Source: Euryarchaeota archaeon UBA111 (GTDB lineage Archaea > Thermoplasmatota > Poseidoniia > Poseidoniales > Poseidoniaceae). From it: DNA of 7,398 nt. Below the pieces are notes generated by a model, which ran no database searches, had not been told where the DNA came from, and was given only the letters and a program-made list of their open reading frames with translations. The DNA lies in contig DAWS01000130.1 in the NCBI GenBank assembly GCA_002506025.1, positions 2,317 to 9,714 of the forward strand, given 5' to 3'. Both the position numbers and the translations under genes were made by a program. This document shows positions 1 through 5,970 of the stretch, piece after piece. Numbering within the stretch: position 1 is the first letter of the stretch; every line of letters begins with the position of its first letter.

Positions 1-2502
1 AAAGATGTTAACGCAATTTACACTGGGACATCAGGAACAACTGGGTTATTGGGTTCAGAATCCAACTCATCTTTCGTGGTCCTAGCGCAAACAGAAATCG
101 TAATCTTGGAATCTCCGGAAGGGCTTGTTGCAGGAGATTATTTGACAGTGAATGGCAGTTTGCTGGATGATTTGGGTAACAGCCTCACCATTCTTGACAT
201 TCCTTCTGCAGCTGTCGTTCATTTGATGATTGATGATGTATCGGTAGCCAGTATTGAAACAGACCCAACTACTGGCCAATTCAGTCTTGGTTATCCATTA
301 CCCGAGGAGATATCCGCAGGTGCACATACCATCACTGTCGAATTTTATGGTGGTAGAGACTGGGTAGACCCAATTGGAGTAGGAGAGCCGTCAAACCCAG
401 AGTATTACCTACCATCCACAGCATCAGTGCCATTCAATATAAGTGTGCCAACGAAGATTTCTCTAATTACTGCAGGTGGCGATGTCAACCGTGAAGATGT
501 AATGACAATCGAAGGGCTGTTGCTCGATTTGGTCGACAACCCGTTACCTGATTTAACCATCGAGGTATGGTTGGATGGCAATTTTATGACCAATGTTCAA
601 ACCGATGAAAACGGCGTATTTACTGCGGTCTATCCTGTCCCAGCAGATTCAGCACTGGGTCCAGTCTTGCTTGAGATTAAGTTCAATGGTACAAGTTTCT
701 ATCTGCCTAGTTATACCAACGCAACATGGAACATATTCAGCCATATTGTCTTGAGTATCGACATCCCTGAAACAGTTGCTGTCGGTCAGAATGTAACAAT
801 CACTGGAACGATTGCTGATAATCAACTTATGCCAATTCCTAACCATCAGGTCGAACTTGTTGTTGAGGGGATTACCATAGCGTTGTTGACAACCGACTCT
901 AGCGGCGTATATTCCTATGATTGGACGGTGAGTGATTTGTTTGAATTTGGTAACAGGACCATAACTGCTTACTCTGGTAGTCAAGGATACTACCGCTCTA
1001 ACAGCACCAATACAACGTTCTTCCTCGCACACAGAGCAGACTTAACGGTCTCGTTTGATAGTGACTCACAGGTTACTCGCGGTGAATTGTGGGAACTATC
1101 TGGCAGACTATTCGATATTGATTCATTGACCAATGAAGGATTAGAGGGTGAAGTTTTGGAAATTTACCTTGATGGTAGTATTGTCGCTACCACTCAAACC
1201 ACCGCCAACGGTGAGTGGGACGCAATAATATTTGCAACGCAAGATTTGGCTAGAGGATTGCATGAAATACAAATTGTCTTCCCTGGGACATACTCTCACA
1301 TTGGCACAGATGAGTTGGTAGTGGGTTACGTTTGGGCAGATGTGCAAATTGCTATTGATTCCTCATCAACCAATGTAGCAATACGTTCAGACGGTACATT
1401 TGGTCCAATATCTATTACTGGTTCAGTGTCAGAAGTTGGCGGCACTGGAGAAATCTTTGAAGATCTAGTAATCAATATCGGTAACGGAACAGATTGTGCC
1501 TCTCAACGGGAGGGCGCGAGGTGCATACCCTCGAGTATGATGACTCTAAACTGGTTTAACGGCAACTTCACTATTGATACTGTGGCTCCTTCGTGGTATG
1601 GAGTCGGTGAACAATATATCCACCTAGACGTCTTGCAAAATACCACATATTACCTAAACAGCGGCTCAGTAAGTCGTCTAATCTTCATCAAACTGAATGT
1701 CGACTTTGAGTGGGAGATTGCTCAAATTGTTGAGAGTGGTAATAATGATGTGTCTGGTAGTATCACAATTATTGCCAATGACACTCAACAAGGTGTTCCG
1801 GGAATACAAGTGACTTATGTCCTAAAGAACGAATCTAACAGCCAACTGACTAACCCTCTCACCGTCATAACTGACCCGACGGGACAGGCAGCATTCGAGT
1901 TTAACTCCGACCCGCCGTATGGCGACTTCGACAGATGGGGTTATGTTTACGTCGATGCCATCATCAATGACCCAATAATATCAGACAACAGTCGCACAGA
2001 ATTTGAACAGTATAATTCATCTGGTCAATTCAATCCTAAGTATAAGTTCGACGCTGAGGATAGCAAGGTCCCTACATGGGCATACGTCTTGTTGGCATTA
2101 GTTGCCATCCTGATTGGTGTTGGAACGGTAATCTATCTGCGAAGGGCAAATAGTGAATTGTTGCAAGAGGCGGCTGAGGTATTCGCATACACCGCAGAAT
2201 TACTGGCAGCAGGAGATTCGATTCGAGAGGCAATTTTCAATTGCTATCAGAATCTTTGCACAGTGCTTCAACAAAACGGTTTCTTGCGACGCGATTTCGA
2301 GACAGTGCGTGAATTCGAGGTTGCAATAAGGCAGGCTATGCCTCAAATATCTGATGATGCTTTACTCGCATTAGACAATATGTTTGAGATGGCTAGATAC
2401 AGTCGTGATGAAATGGGTGCACAACATCAGCAAGCTGCGCAATTAGCCCTAGAGAAGATGATTCAAGAGATCGCCAGTCTTCAAGCGATACCTAATCGAT
2501 GA
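1..2502 (+). CDS. Partial surface protein: Ig-like repeats, one TM helix, DUF4129-like cytoplasmic tail
   Basis: The frame is open from base 1, so the 5' end lies outside the window. The TTG at 49 is only an internal codon. There are 833 visible residues, ending in TGA at 2500-2502. The first ~30 residues look like the end of one Ig-like unit, and six more units of about 97-117 residues follow. A hydrophobic helix (bases 2077-2139, WAYVLLALVAILIGVGTV...) is followed by two arginines, consistent with an outside-to-inside orientation. The last ~110 residues resemble DUF4129: a helix with REAIFNCYQNL, then ETVREFE, and the typical ARYSRDEM stretch near the end. DUF4129 is known from the C-termini of TgpA-like transglutaminase membrane proteins, so an N-terminal transglutaminase-like domain upstream is possible but unseen. 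About 15 N-X-S/T sequons lie before the TM helix and none after it. Likely a cell-surface glycoprotein; the specific role is unknown. Confidence 0.9.
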   Translation, partial: KDVNAIYTGTSGTTGLLGSESNSSFVVLAQTEIVILESPEGLVAGDYLTVNGSLLDDLGNSLTILDIPSAAVVHLMIDDVSVASIETDPTTGQFSLGYPLPEEISAGAHTITVEFYGGRDWVDPIGVGEPSNPEYYLPSTASVPFNISVPTKISLITAGGDVNREDVMTIEGLLLDLVDNPLPDLTIEVWLDGNFMTNVQTDENGVFTAVYPVPADSALGPVLLEIKFNGTSFYLPSYTNATWNIFSHIVLSIDIPETVAVGQNVTITGTIADNQLMPIPNHQVELVVEGITIALLTTDSSGVYSYDWTVSDLFEFGNRTITAYSGSQGYYRSNSTNTTFFLAHRADLTVSFDSDSQVTRGELWELSGRLFDIDSLTNEGLEGEVLEIYLDGSIVATTQTTANGEWDAIIFATQDLARGLHEIQIVFPGTYSHIGTDELVVGYVWADVQIAIDSSSTNVAIRSDGTFGPISITGSVSEVGGTGEIFEDLVINIGNGTDCASQREGARCIPSSMMTLNWFNGNFTIDTVAPSWYGVGEQYIHLDVLQNTTYYLNSGSVSRLIFIKLNVDFEWEIAQIVESGNNDVSGSITIIANDTQQGVPGIQVTYVLKNESNSQLTNPLTVITDPTGQAAFEFNSDPPYGDFDRWGYVYVDAIINDPIISDNSRTEFEQYNSSGQFNPKYKFDAEDSKVPTWAYVLLALVAILIGVGTVIYLRRANSELLQEAAEVFAYTAELLAAGDSIREAIFNCYQNLCTVLQQNGFLRRDFETVREFEVAIRQAMPQISDDALLALDNMFEMARYSRDEMGAQHQQAAQLALEKMIQEIASLQAIPNR
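91..2025 (+). repeat. Tandem Ig-like domain units within the surface protein
   Basis: Protein-level repeats start near bases 91, 451, 742, 1033, 1339 and 1690. Each opens with a strand of alternating hydrophobics (TEIVILES, TKISLI, HIVLSI, ADLTVSF, DVQIAI, KLNVDF). Most have a central G-x-[LIV] strand (VNGSLLD, IEGLLLD, ITGTIAD, LSGRLFD, ITGSVSE), then a T-x-x-x-G-x-[FYW] hairpin (TDENGVF, TDSSGVY, TTANGEW, TDPTGQA). Several end in an aromatic-x-G-[TS] segment (FNGTSFYLPS, YSGSQGYY, FPGTYSH). This is the pattern of bacterial and archaeal Ig-like group 3 repeats. The DNA has diverged, so the duplication is old. The exact domain borders are my estimate. Confidence 0.75.
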
Positions 2503-2504
2503 TT

Positions 2505-2984
2505 TTACCATCGAAGATATAATCTGTTATTGTAAAAGTTAGCCTGAAAGTCGAAATCGGCTGGGTTCGAATCTAGATTTAACTCGCGTTGAAGTTCTTG
2601 CCCGTCTTTTTCAACAAAGCTCAATTTGATTACGACTCCATCATCCTTGGTCTTTTTATGAATAATAATATCATCAATATTGAGTCCCTTAACAGGTATT
2701 GATAGACCGTCCGGGTCGACTCTTCCATTGAGTTCATCGACGAACCAACTTAGTTTTCTGGTAGGTTCGGTTGCAGCAATATGCTCTTCAGGAATCATCC
2801 CGGCGCTTACCAATACCTGAATGTGGCGATTTTCAACTTCAGCAAGATGTGGTGCATCTCGCCAAAACTCACTATGCAGAGATTCTACATCTCTCACCAG
2901 ACCATCTTGATTAACTATGACCTCATCTTCAATACTTGATTCGGGCTTAGTTGCGGAAATATCGACTAATTCCCAGTCTGACAT
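2505..2984 (-). CDS. Unknown acidic protein cotranscribed with the XPD helicase
   Basis: A 159-residue protein from ATG 2984; a GTG six bases upstream (2990) is the alternative start and would give 161 residues. The ATG gives the more ordinary N-terminus, MSDWELVDIS. I do not recognise the family. Residues ~1-30 are acidic and probably flexible; ~31-85 are predicted helical (VESLHSEFW, LAEVENRHIQVLVSAGMIPEEH, SWFVDEL). Residues ~103-159 look like a run of beta strands (DDIIIHKK, VVIKLSFV, ELQRELNL, FQANFYNNRLYLRW). That strand order is loosely like a CS/Hsp20 sandwich, but this is only an impression. There is no signal peptide, TM helix, cysteine pair or catalytic motif. It lies 36-42 bp behind the helicase stop on the same strand, so it is probably translated from the same mRNA. 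Its stop is two bases from the stop of the convergent surface-protein gene. Confidence 0.8.
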   Translation of the reverse strand: MSDWELVDISATKPESSIEDEVIVNQDGLVRDVESLHSEFWRDAPHLAEVENRHIQVLVSAGMIPEEHIAATEPTRKLSWFVDELNGRVDPDGLSIPVKGLNIDDIIIHKKTKDDGVVIKLSFVEKDGQELQRELNLDSNPADFDFQANFYNNRLYLRW

Positions 2985-2989
2985 GTTCA

Positions 2990-3000
2990 CCGCTCAGCGG
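2990..3000. repeat. Short perfect inverted repeat at the start of the unknown gene
   Basis: CCGCT and AGCGG face each other around a single base, covering the first base of the alternative GTG start. In the minus-strand mRNA it could form a small CCGC/GCGG stem just before the ATG at 2984 and affect initiation. It is short enough to be chance. Confidence 0.3.
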
Positions 3001-3026
3001 CAAACATCAATGAACCTTTTTGTTGC

Positions 3027-5072
3027 TTAAGATAGACGTTTAACCCTGCGAAAGAATCTCGATGCGAATGCTTTAGTCGAACTCGGCTCGTTAGACGAAT
3101 TCATTTTCATGCTAGCAGGATAGCAATCTCGGTAGGTTCGACTGTCATTCCTGTTATCTAATAATAGTATCAATGCTCTATCTTCAACTGATCTGATAGG
3201 TCTACCCATGGCTTGTAATATGGCATTTATTGCTGGTTGAGTTACTGTATAACGCCAGGCATTTTGCTTACCAAATTTATCAGAGATATACTCTTTGAGC
3301 GAATCGGAGAGAACCGAGGGAGGTGGGTTTGGAATACCTATACAAACAACTGCGCCCAAAACTCCGTCGTCATAATCAATACCTTCGGATAACCGAGCAC
3401 CGAAAACACCGCACAACAAGACACGATTGCCAATTCTTCTCTCATTCTTCAAGCGAGCAACTACTCGATCGATATCGTCTTTAGTCCAATCTCTTGACTC
3501 AGTTATTTTGGTTACGCCAGTGAAGTATATGTCTCCGAGTATTTCATCCATTAATTTGTATGACGGGCAAAATACTGCAACATGGTCATCACTGCCGTCG
3601 ATTAGTGCTTGAATATGGCCTCGCATTTTTTCCCACATGGCTCCAGAACGCTGATTATACTTGGTGGTGACATCTCTGGCCACTAAAACAGGCCTTCGCT
3701 CTCCAGCAAATGGTGAGATATAGGATGTTTTTGTTGTAAGATTGGAAGGTAATGCCAAGATATCCGCATACATCGATGGAGGATATAATGTTCCTGACAT
3801 TAGTATTGAGCCAGCAGTTTTTGAAAACAATGGGCCAGATAATACTCCTGGGTCTAGCAGATGAGTTGTTATCTTACCTTCTTTTCCTTTTGGTGAGAAC
3901 ACCATGCACAATGCAGTTGTGTTCCCGAATCGCATGATTGATTCAATGATGTAAGCAATACGGTGAGCATCGGGTTCTGATGAGTCCTCGTCATCCTCTA
4001 CCTCGACGGTCACTTGGCTGAGGGTATGATACAGTTTTTCTAGCGGGTTTTTTGTTGTTTGACGTGGAGCGAAATCAGTCTCCTCACTAATTTTCATCTG
4101 TCCAGATACGCCTTCATATTCATTACATGCTGCGTAAATAAGGGCTGTGAAATCATCAATGCTGACCAACAAATCTTCATCATCACTGATTTTTCCGTGC
4201 AAAATTCTGAAATAATCACCCATCTTTTGTCTAAATAGTTTGATTACCTCAAATGACCAACTTACATCATCGATCAATTGTGGTGAGGAATTGGCAGGGT
4301 TCTTCATGGCAATTTCCTCTAAACTACCCATAAATTCCTCTAACTCCATTGCTGCATTCCTGACAATAATTGGCGTAATAACTCGTTCCATGCTCATTCT
4401 TATTCGATCTGGGAGGTTGTGAGCTTCATCAACGATTAATATGGTATTTTGCAAAGATACCCCCATTGAGGGAAGTGAATTTTCCCTCACCTGTTCAGCG
4501 AAGACGTGGTTATAATCGCAAACCAAAATATCACAATCCTTTACGGCACTGCGGCAAGTTTGCCAAGCGCAGATGCCAAATGTTTTGGCTTTCTCAACCG
4601 TTTCGAAGACATGTCGAGGTGATTGAAGAATGAAGTTTCTAACATCATCACGTAATCTTGGCCTTGCGGATTCACTTGAACCCTGTTCGCACAAACATCT
4701 ACCGGTTTGAATGTCGACAACTTCACACATCGACTCCCTACCAATGATGTCGACAACTTTGATGTCACGATGGCCGCTTCCTAATCTAGAGTTAATTTTT
4801 CTAACAGTATCAATGACAATCTTATGTTGTGATTGCCGCCCAGTCAAAAATAAAATATGTGGTTTGACAGACGAATTCATGGCAATTTCAAGGGCCGCAG
4901 CAATTGAGGCTGCAGTCTTGCCAATACCTGTTGGTGCTGCAGCTAAGTGGTGACCTCGATTCTTTAGTGATGAGCGACACTCTCTAATCATGTCTATTTG
5001 ACCAGGTCGCGGTTCATCATGGGCCAAGAATGGGAAGTTACTGGCCGCAATGTCAGTATTATTTCCCGCCAT
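3027..5072 (-). CDS. xpd: XPD/Rad3-family iron-sulfur DNA helicase (SF2)
   Basis: A 681-residue ATP-dependent helicase; the family unwinds DNA 5' to 3' in nucleotide excision repair and related processing. Motifs in order: RPGQ 22-25; Walker A APTGIGKT 46-53; motif Ia-like LTGRQSQ; four cysteines fitting the 4Fe-4S domain, C116, C126, C128 and C168 (C168 sits where archaeal XPD has FCPY); DEAH 215-218; MSGTL 425-429; DVTTKYNQRSGAMW, very close to the same stretch in Sulfolobus XPD; GIPNPPPS ~579-586; motif V GARLSEGID; motif VI QAMGRPIRS 620-628. All core motifs look intact. It is longer than Sulfolobus XPD (about 550), partly through the helical Arch-like region and an acidic stretch around 357-368. 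The C-terminal ~30 residues are basic. The ATG at 5072 is the only usual start available, since an in-frame stop lies at 5082-5084, and it lacks a clear Shine-Dalgarno. Bacterial DinG is the main alternative, but the motif wording favours XPD. Confidence 0.93.
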   Translation of the reverse strand: MAGNNTDIAASNFPFLAHDEPRPGQIDMIRECRSSLKNRGHHLAAAPTGIGKTAASIAAALEIAMNSSVKPHILFLTGRQSQHKIVIDTVRKINSRLGSGHRDIKVVDIIGRESMCEVVDIQTGRCLCEQGSSESARPRLRDDVRNFILQSPRHVFETVEKAKTFGICAWQTCRSAVKDCDILVCDYNHVFAEQVRENSLPSMGVSLQNTILIVDEAHNLPDRIRMSMERVITPIIVRNAAMELEEFMGSLEEIAMKNPANSSPQLIDDVSWSFEVIKLFRQKMGDYFRILHGKISDDEDLLVSIDDFTALIYAACNEYEGVSGQMKISEETDFAPRQTTKNPLEKLYHTLSQVTVEVEDDEDSSEPDAHRIAYIIESIMRFGNTTALCMVFSPKGKEGKITTHLLDPGVLSGPLFSKTAGSILMSGTLYPPSMYADILALPSNLTTKTSYISPFAGERRPVLVARDVTTKYNQRSGAMWEKMRGHIQALIDGSDDHVAVFCPSYKLMDEILGDIYFTGVTKITESRDWTKDDIDRVVARLKNERRIGNRVLLCGVFGARLSEGIDYDDGVLGAVVCIGIPNPPPSVLSDSLKEYISDKFGKQNAWRYTVTQPAINAILQAMGRPIRSVEDRALILLLDNRNDSRTYRDCYPASMKMNSSNEPSSTKAFASRFFRRVKRLS

Positions 5073-5093
5073 AGAGGCTAGTCAATGTCGGCG

Positions 5094-5101
5094 ATTCTAA
5101 A
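5094..5101 (-). promoter_or_regulatory. Possible TATA element for the helicase gene
   Basis: The minus strand reads TTTAGAAT, centred about 25 bp before the helicase ATG. That spacing fits an archaeal TATA box driving a leaderless transcript, and the ATG has no Shine-Dalgarno. The match is imperfect and no clear BRE is visible. Confidence 0.35.
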
Positions 5102-5120
5102 GGATTGGCTTCGCGGCCGC

Positions 5121-5145
5121 ACTGGGTTGAATTATTGTGCCCAGT
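5121..5145. repeat. Six-bp hairpin in the gap before the helicase gene
   Basis: ACTGGG and CCCAGT form a perfect six-base stem with a 13-base loop. It lies between the small-protein stop and the helicase start, next to an eight-base GCGGCCGC palindrome at 5113-5120. There is no T-run after it on the minus strand, so it is not a standard terminator. It could be an attenuating or processing structure, or a protein site. The rest of the 5073-5177 gap shows no gene. Confidence 0.4.
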
Positions 5146-5177
5146 TATGTGGGGTCTGGACACGTGGGAACCACCAA

Positions 5178-5381
5178 TCAGCTTGCTGGGGTGGAATTTG
5201 AATCCCCCCAACCGCCTTCATGGGGGGAAAATGGAGAACCACCGTTAGGCGTTCCTTCTCCGCTTGATCCATCACGTGCAAGGCGGGCACGTATCCGCAA
5301 ATTGTTGATGGTGATGAAGTTGGATCGGTCTTCATCTCCACCGAGGGTAGCATCACGATTATTGTCTTCGTTATGCTTCAT
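5178..5381 (-). CDS. Small hypothetical protein, 67 residues
   Basis: From ATG 5381 to TGA at 5178-5180. A good Shine-Dalgarno, GAGGGG, lies at 5389-5394, seven bases before the ATG. This decides against the in-frame GTG at 5405, which would add eight residues. The start is 25 bp after the RHH stop, so the two genes are probably translated from one message. The protein has three zones: an acidic N-terminus (EDNNRDATLGGDEDRS, ~5-20), a basic centre that may form a strand or helix (FITINNLRIRARLARDG, ~22-38), and a Gly/Ser/Pro-rich tail (~39-67) that is probably disordered. There is no cysteine or TM helix and I recognise no family. Codon choice is orderly and the reading frame is supported by the ribosome-binding site. 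Other long frames here, on both strands, lack such a site. The local base composition is more GC-rich than its surroundings. Confidence 0.6.
   Translation of the reverse strand: MKHNEDNNRDATLGGDEDRSNFITINNLRIRARLARDGSSGEGTPNGGSPFSPHEGGWGDSNSTPAS
5203..5228. repeat. Seven-bp GC-rich hairpin inside the 3' end of the small gene
   Basis: TCCCCCC at 5203-5209 pairs perfectly with GGGGGGA at 5222-5228 around a 12-base loop. On the minus strand it falls in codons for the Pro/Gly-rich tail (PFSPHEGGWGDS). It might stabilise the mRNA 3' of the small gene or slow ribosomes, or simply reflect Pro (CCC) and Gly (GGG) codons. Confidence 0.45.
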
Positions 5382-5383
5382 TT

Positions 5384-5394
5384 CCCATCCCCTC
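5384..5394 (-). promoter_or_regulatory. Ribosome-binding site of the small protein gene
   Basis: The minus strand reads GAGGGGATGGG. GAGGGG sits seven bases before the ATG at 5381. This purine block is the main reason to call the small gene and to choose its start. Confidence 0.55.
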
Positions 5395-5406
5395 TGCACT
5401 CTCACC

Positions 5407-5778
5407 TTATTCTTGGTATTCTTTGCTTCTTAACGTCAAAGCTCTAGATTCCTCTAGTGCTTTTTCGAGTTTAACAATCTCATCTGCTCTGGATATTGAT
5501 TGGTTTATGTAAAGTTTCAAACCCTCTAGTGCCGCTTGTTCTCTACCAGTTCCCTCAAGCTCATACAGCATCTCAAGTTTTGCCTTGTCACTGCGGCCCA
5601 GTGGTATTTTGATTATGTCCATGTCTGGAAGTCGTGGTTGGCCTCGCAGATATTCTTGGATTGCGAGTCGGACAACATCAGATCTATTCCTTGCTCCATA
5701 TTGGCCAATTTTGGCGTCTAGTAGCATCAAGTCCTCCTCATTGATACGAAGAGAGATGTGTGAACTTGGGGTTACCAT
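5407..5778 (-). CDS. Ribbon-helix-helix (CopG/Arc-like) DNA-binding protein
   Basis: A 123-residue protein. Residues ~7-46 form a typical RHH domain: DNA-contacting strand HISLRIN, helix A (EEDLMLLDAKIGQYG), a turn, and helix B NRSDVVRLAIQEYLRG. RHH proteins dimerise so that the paired strands enter the DNA major groove; many are repressors. Residues ~54-95 (DIIKIPLGRSDKAKLEML..., then GTGREQAALEGLKLYINQS) have the same strand-helix-turn-helix order and may be a second, diverged RHH unit. The last ~28 residues are a charged helix, possibly coiled-coil. The ATG at 5778 has GAGGAA five bases upstream and a strong TATA box. It is the first gene of the minus-strand cluster and divergent from the TerB-like gene, so autoregulation is likely but unproven. 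An antitoxin role is less likely: no toxin-like gene is recognisable beside it. Confidence 0.87.
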   Translation of the reverse strand: MVTPSSHISLRINEEDLMLLDAKIGQYGARNRSDVVRLAIQEYLRGQPRLPDMDIIKIPLGRSDKAKLEMLYELEGTGREQAALEGLKLYINQSISRADEIVKLEKALEESRALTLRSKEYQE

Positions 5779-5783
5779 GTGTC

Positions 5784-5789
5784 TTCCTC
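5784..5789 (-). promoter_or_regulatory. Ribosome-binding site of the RHH gene
   Basis: The minus strand reads GAGGAA with five bases to the ATG at 5778, supporting that start. Confidence 0.5.
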
Positions 5790-5810
5790 AGCCTATGGTA
5801 GTAAAGCCAC

Positions 5811-5818
5811 CATATAAA
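5811..5818 (-). promoter_or_regulatory. TATA box of the RHH gene
   Basis: The minus strand reads TTTATATG, close to the archaeal consensus TTTATATA. A start of transcription about 27 bp downstream would fall near 5788, giving a very short leader around the Shine-Dalgarno. It is the best promoter in the window and probably drives the minus-strand cluster. Confidence 0.6.
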
Positions 5819-5840
5819 CGTATTCATTTTGGTGACGATT

Positions 5841-5860
5841 TGTAACACGTGTGTATTACA
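5841..5860. promoter_or_regulatory. Inverted repeat, candidate operator (TGTAA...TTACA)
   Basis: TGTAA and TTACA face each other across ten bases that include the palindrome CACGTG. The site lies just upstream of the RHH TATA box, in the region shared with the divergent TerB-like gene. A related GATTGTAACA string covers the start of the TerB-like gene (5962-5971). An RHH binding site is a reasonable guess only. Confidence 0.35.
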
Positions 5861-5864
5861 GTCA

Positions 5865-5878
5865 AACCATCATTGGTT
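5865..5878. repeat. Inverted repeat AACCA-4-TGGTT between divergent promoters
   Basis: A perfect five-base inverted repeat with four bases between the arms, near the middle of the divergent region. It could be a second operator or a small stem. It is short, so chance is possible. Confidence 0.3.
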
Positions 5879-5941
5879 ATTAAAAAAATCGGCTCTCAGC
5901 ATAACGAATTATTGCCAATCAAAAGTGACAAACTGATAGAA

Positions 5942-5949
5942 TCATATAC
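5942..5949 (+). promoter_or_regulatory. TATA-like element of the TerB-like gene
   Basis: TCATATAC is centred about 25 bp before the ATG at 5971. There is no Shine-Dalgarno before that ATG (GATTGTAAC), so a leaderless transcript is likely. Confidence 0.45.
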
Positions 5950-5970
5950 CATCATCACACAGATTGTAAC

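Noticed and set aside
49..51. TTG at 49 as the start of the Ig-repeat protein
   Set aside because: The frame stays open to base 1 and the upstream residues continue an Ig-like unit, so the gene simply enters from outside the window.
649..1032. 127-codon open frame on the minus strand
   Set aside because: Antisense to the Ig-repeat gene; its composition is Cys- and Arg-rich and not protein-like.
5190..5215. tRNA-like T-arm on the minus strand (GGGGA-TTCAAAT-TCCAC)
   Set aside because: The loop fits TTCRANY, but the stem has a mismatch and no matching acceptor, D or anticodon arms were found. The bases fit the coding frame of the small protein.
5203..5228. Rho-independent-style terminator
   Set aside because: The GC stem is strong, but no T-run follows on either strand and it lies inside the small coding frame.
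5137..5433. 98-codon open frame on the plus strand
   Set aside because: It runs opposite the small protein and into the RHH end, has no Shine-Dalgarno, and ends in a low-complexity Leu/Phe/Ser tail. The minus-strand frame with its own ribosome site is the better choice.
5407..5778. Antitoxin of a toxin-antitoxin pair
   Set aside because: RHH antitoxins usually sit beside a toxin such as RelE, MazF or a PIN protein. The small 67-residue neighbour has no such motif.
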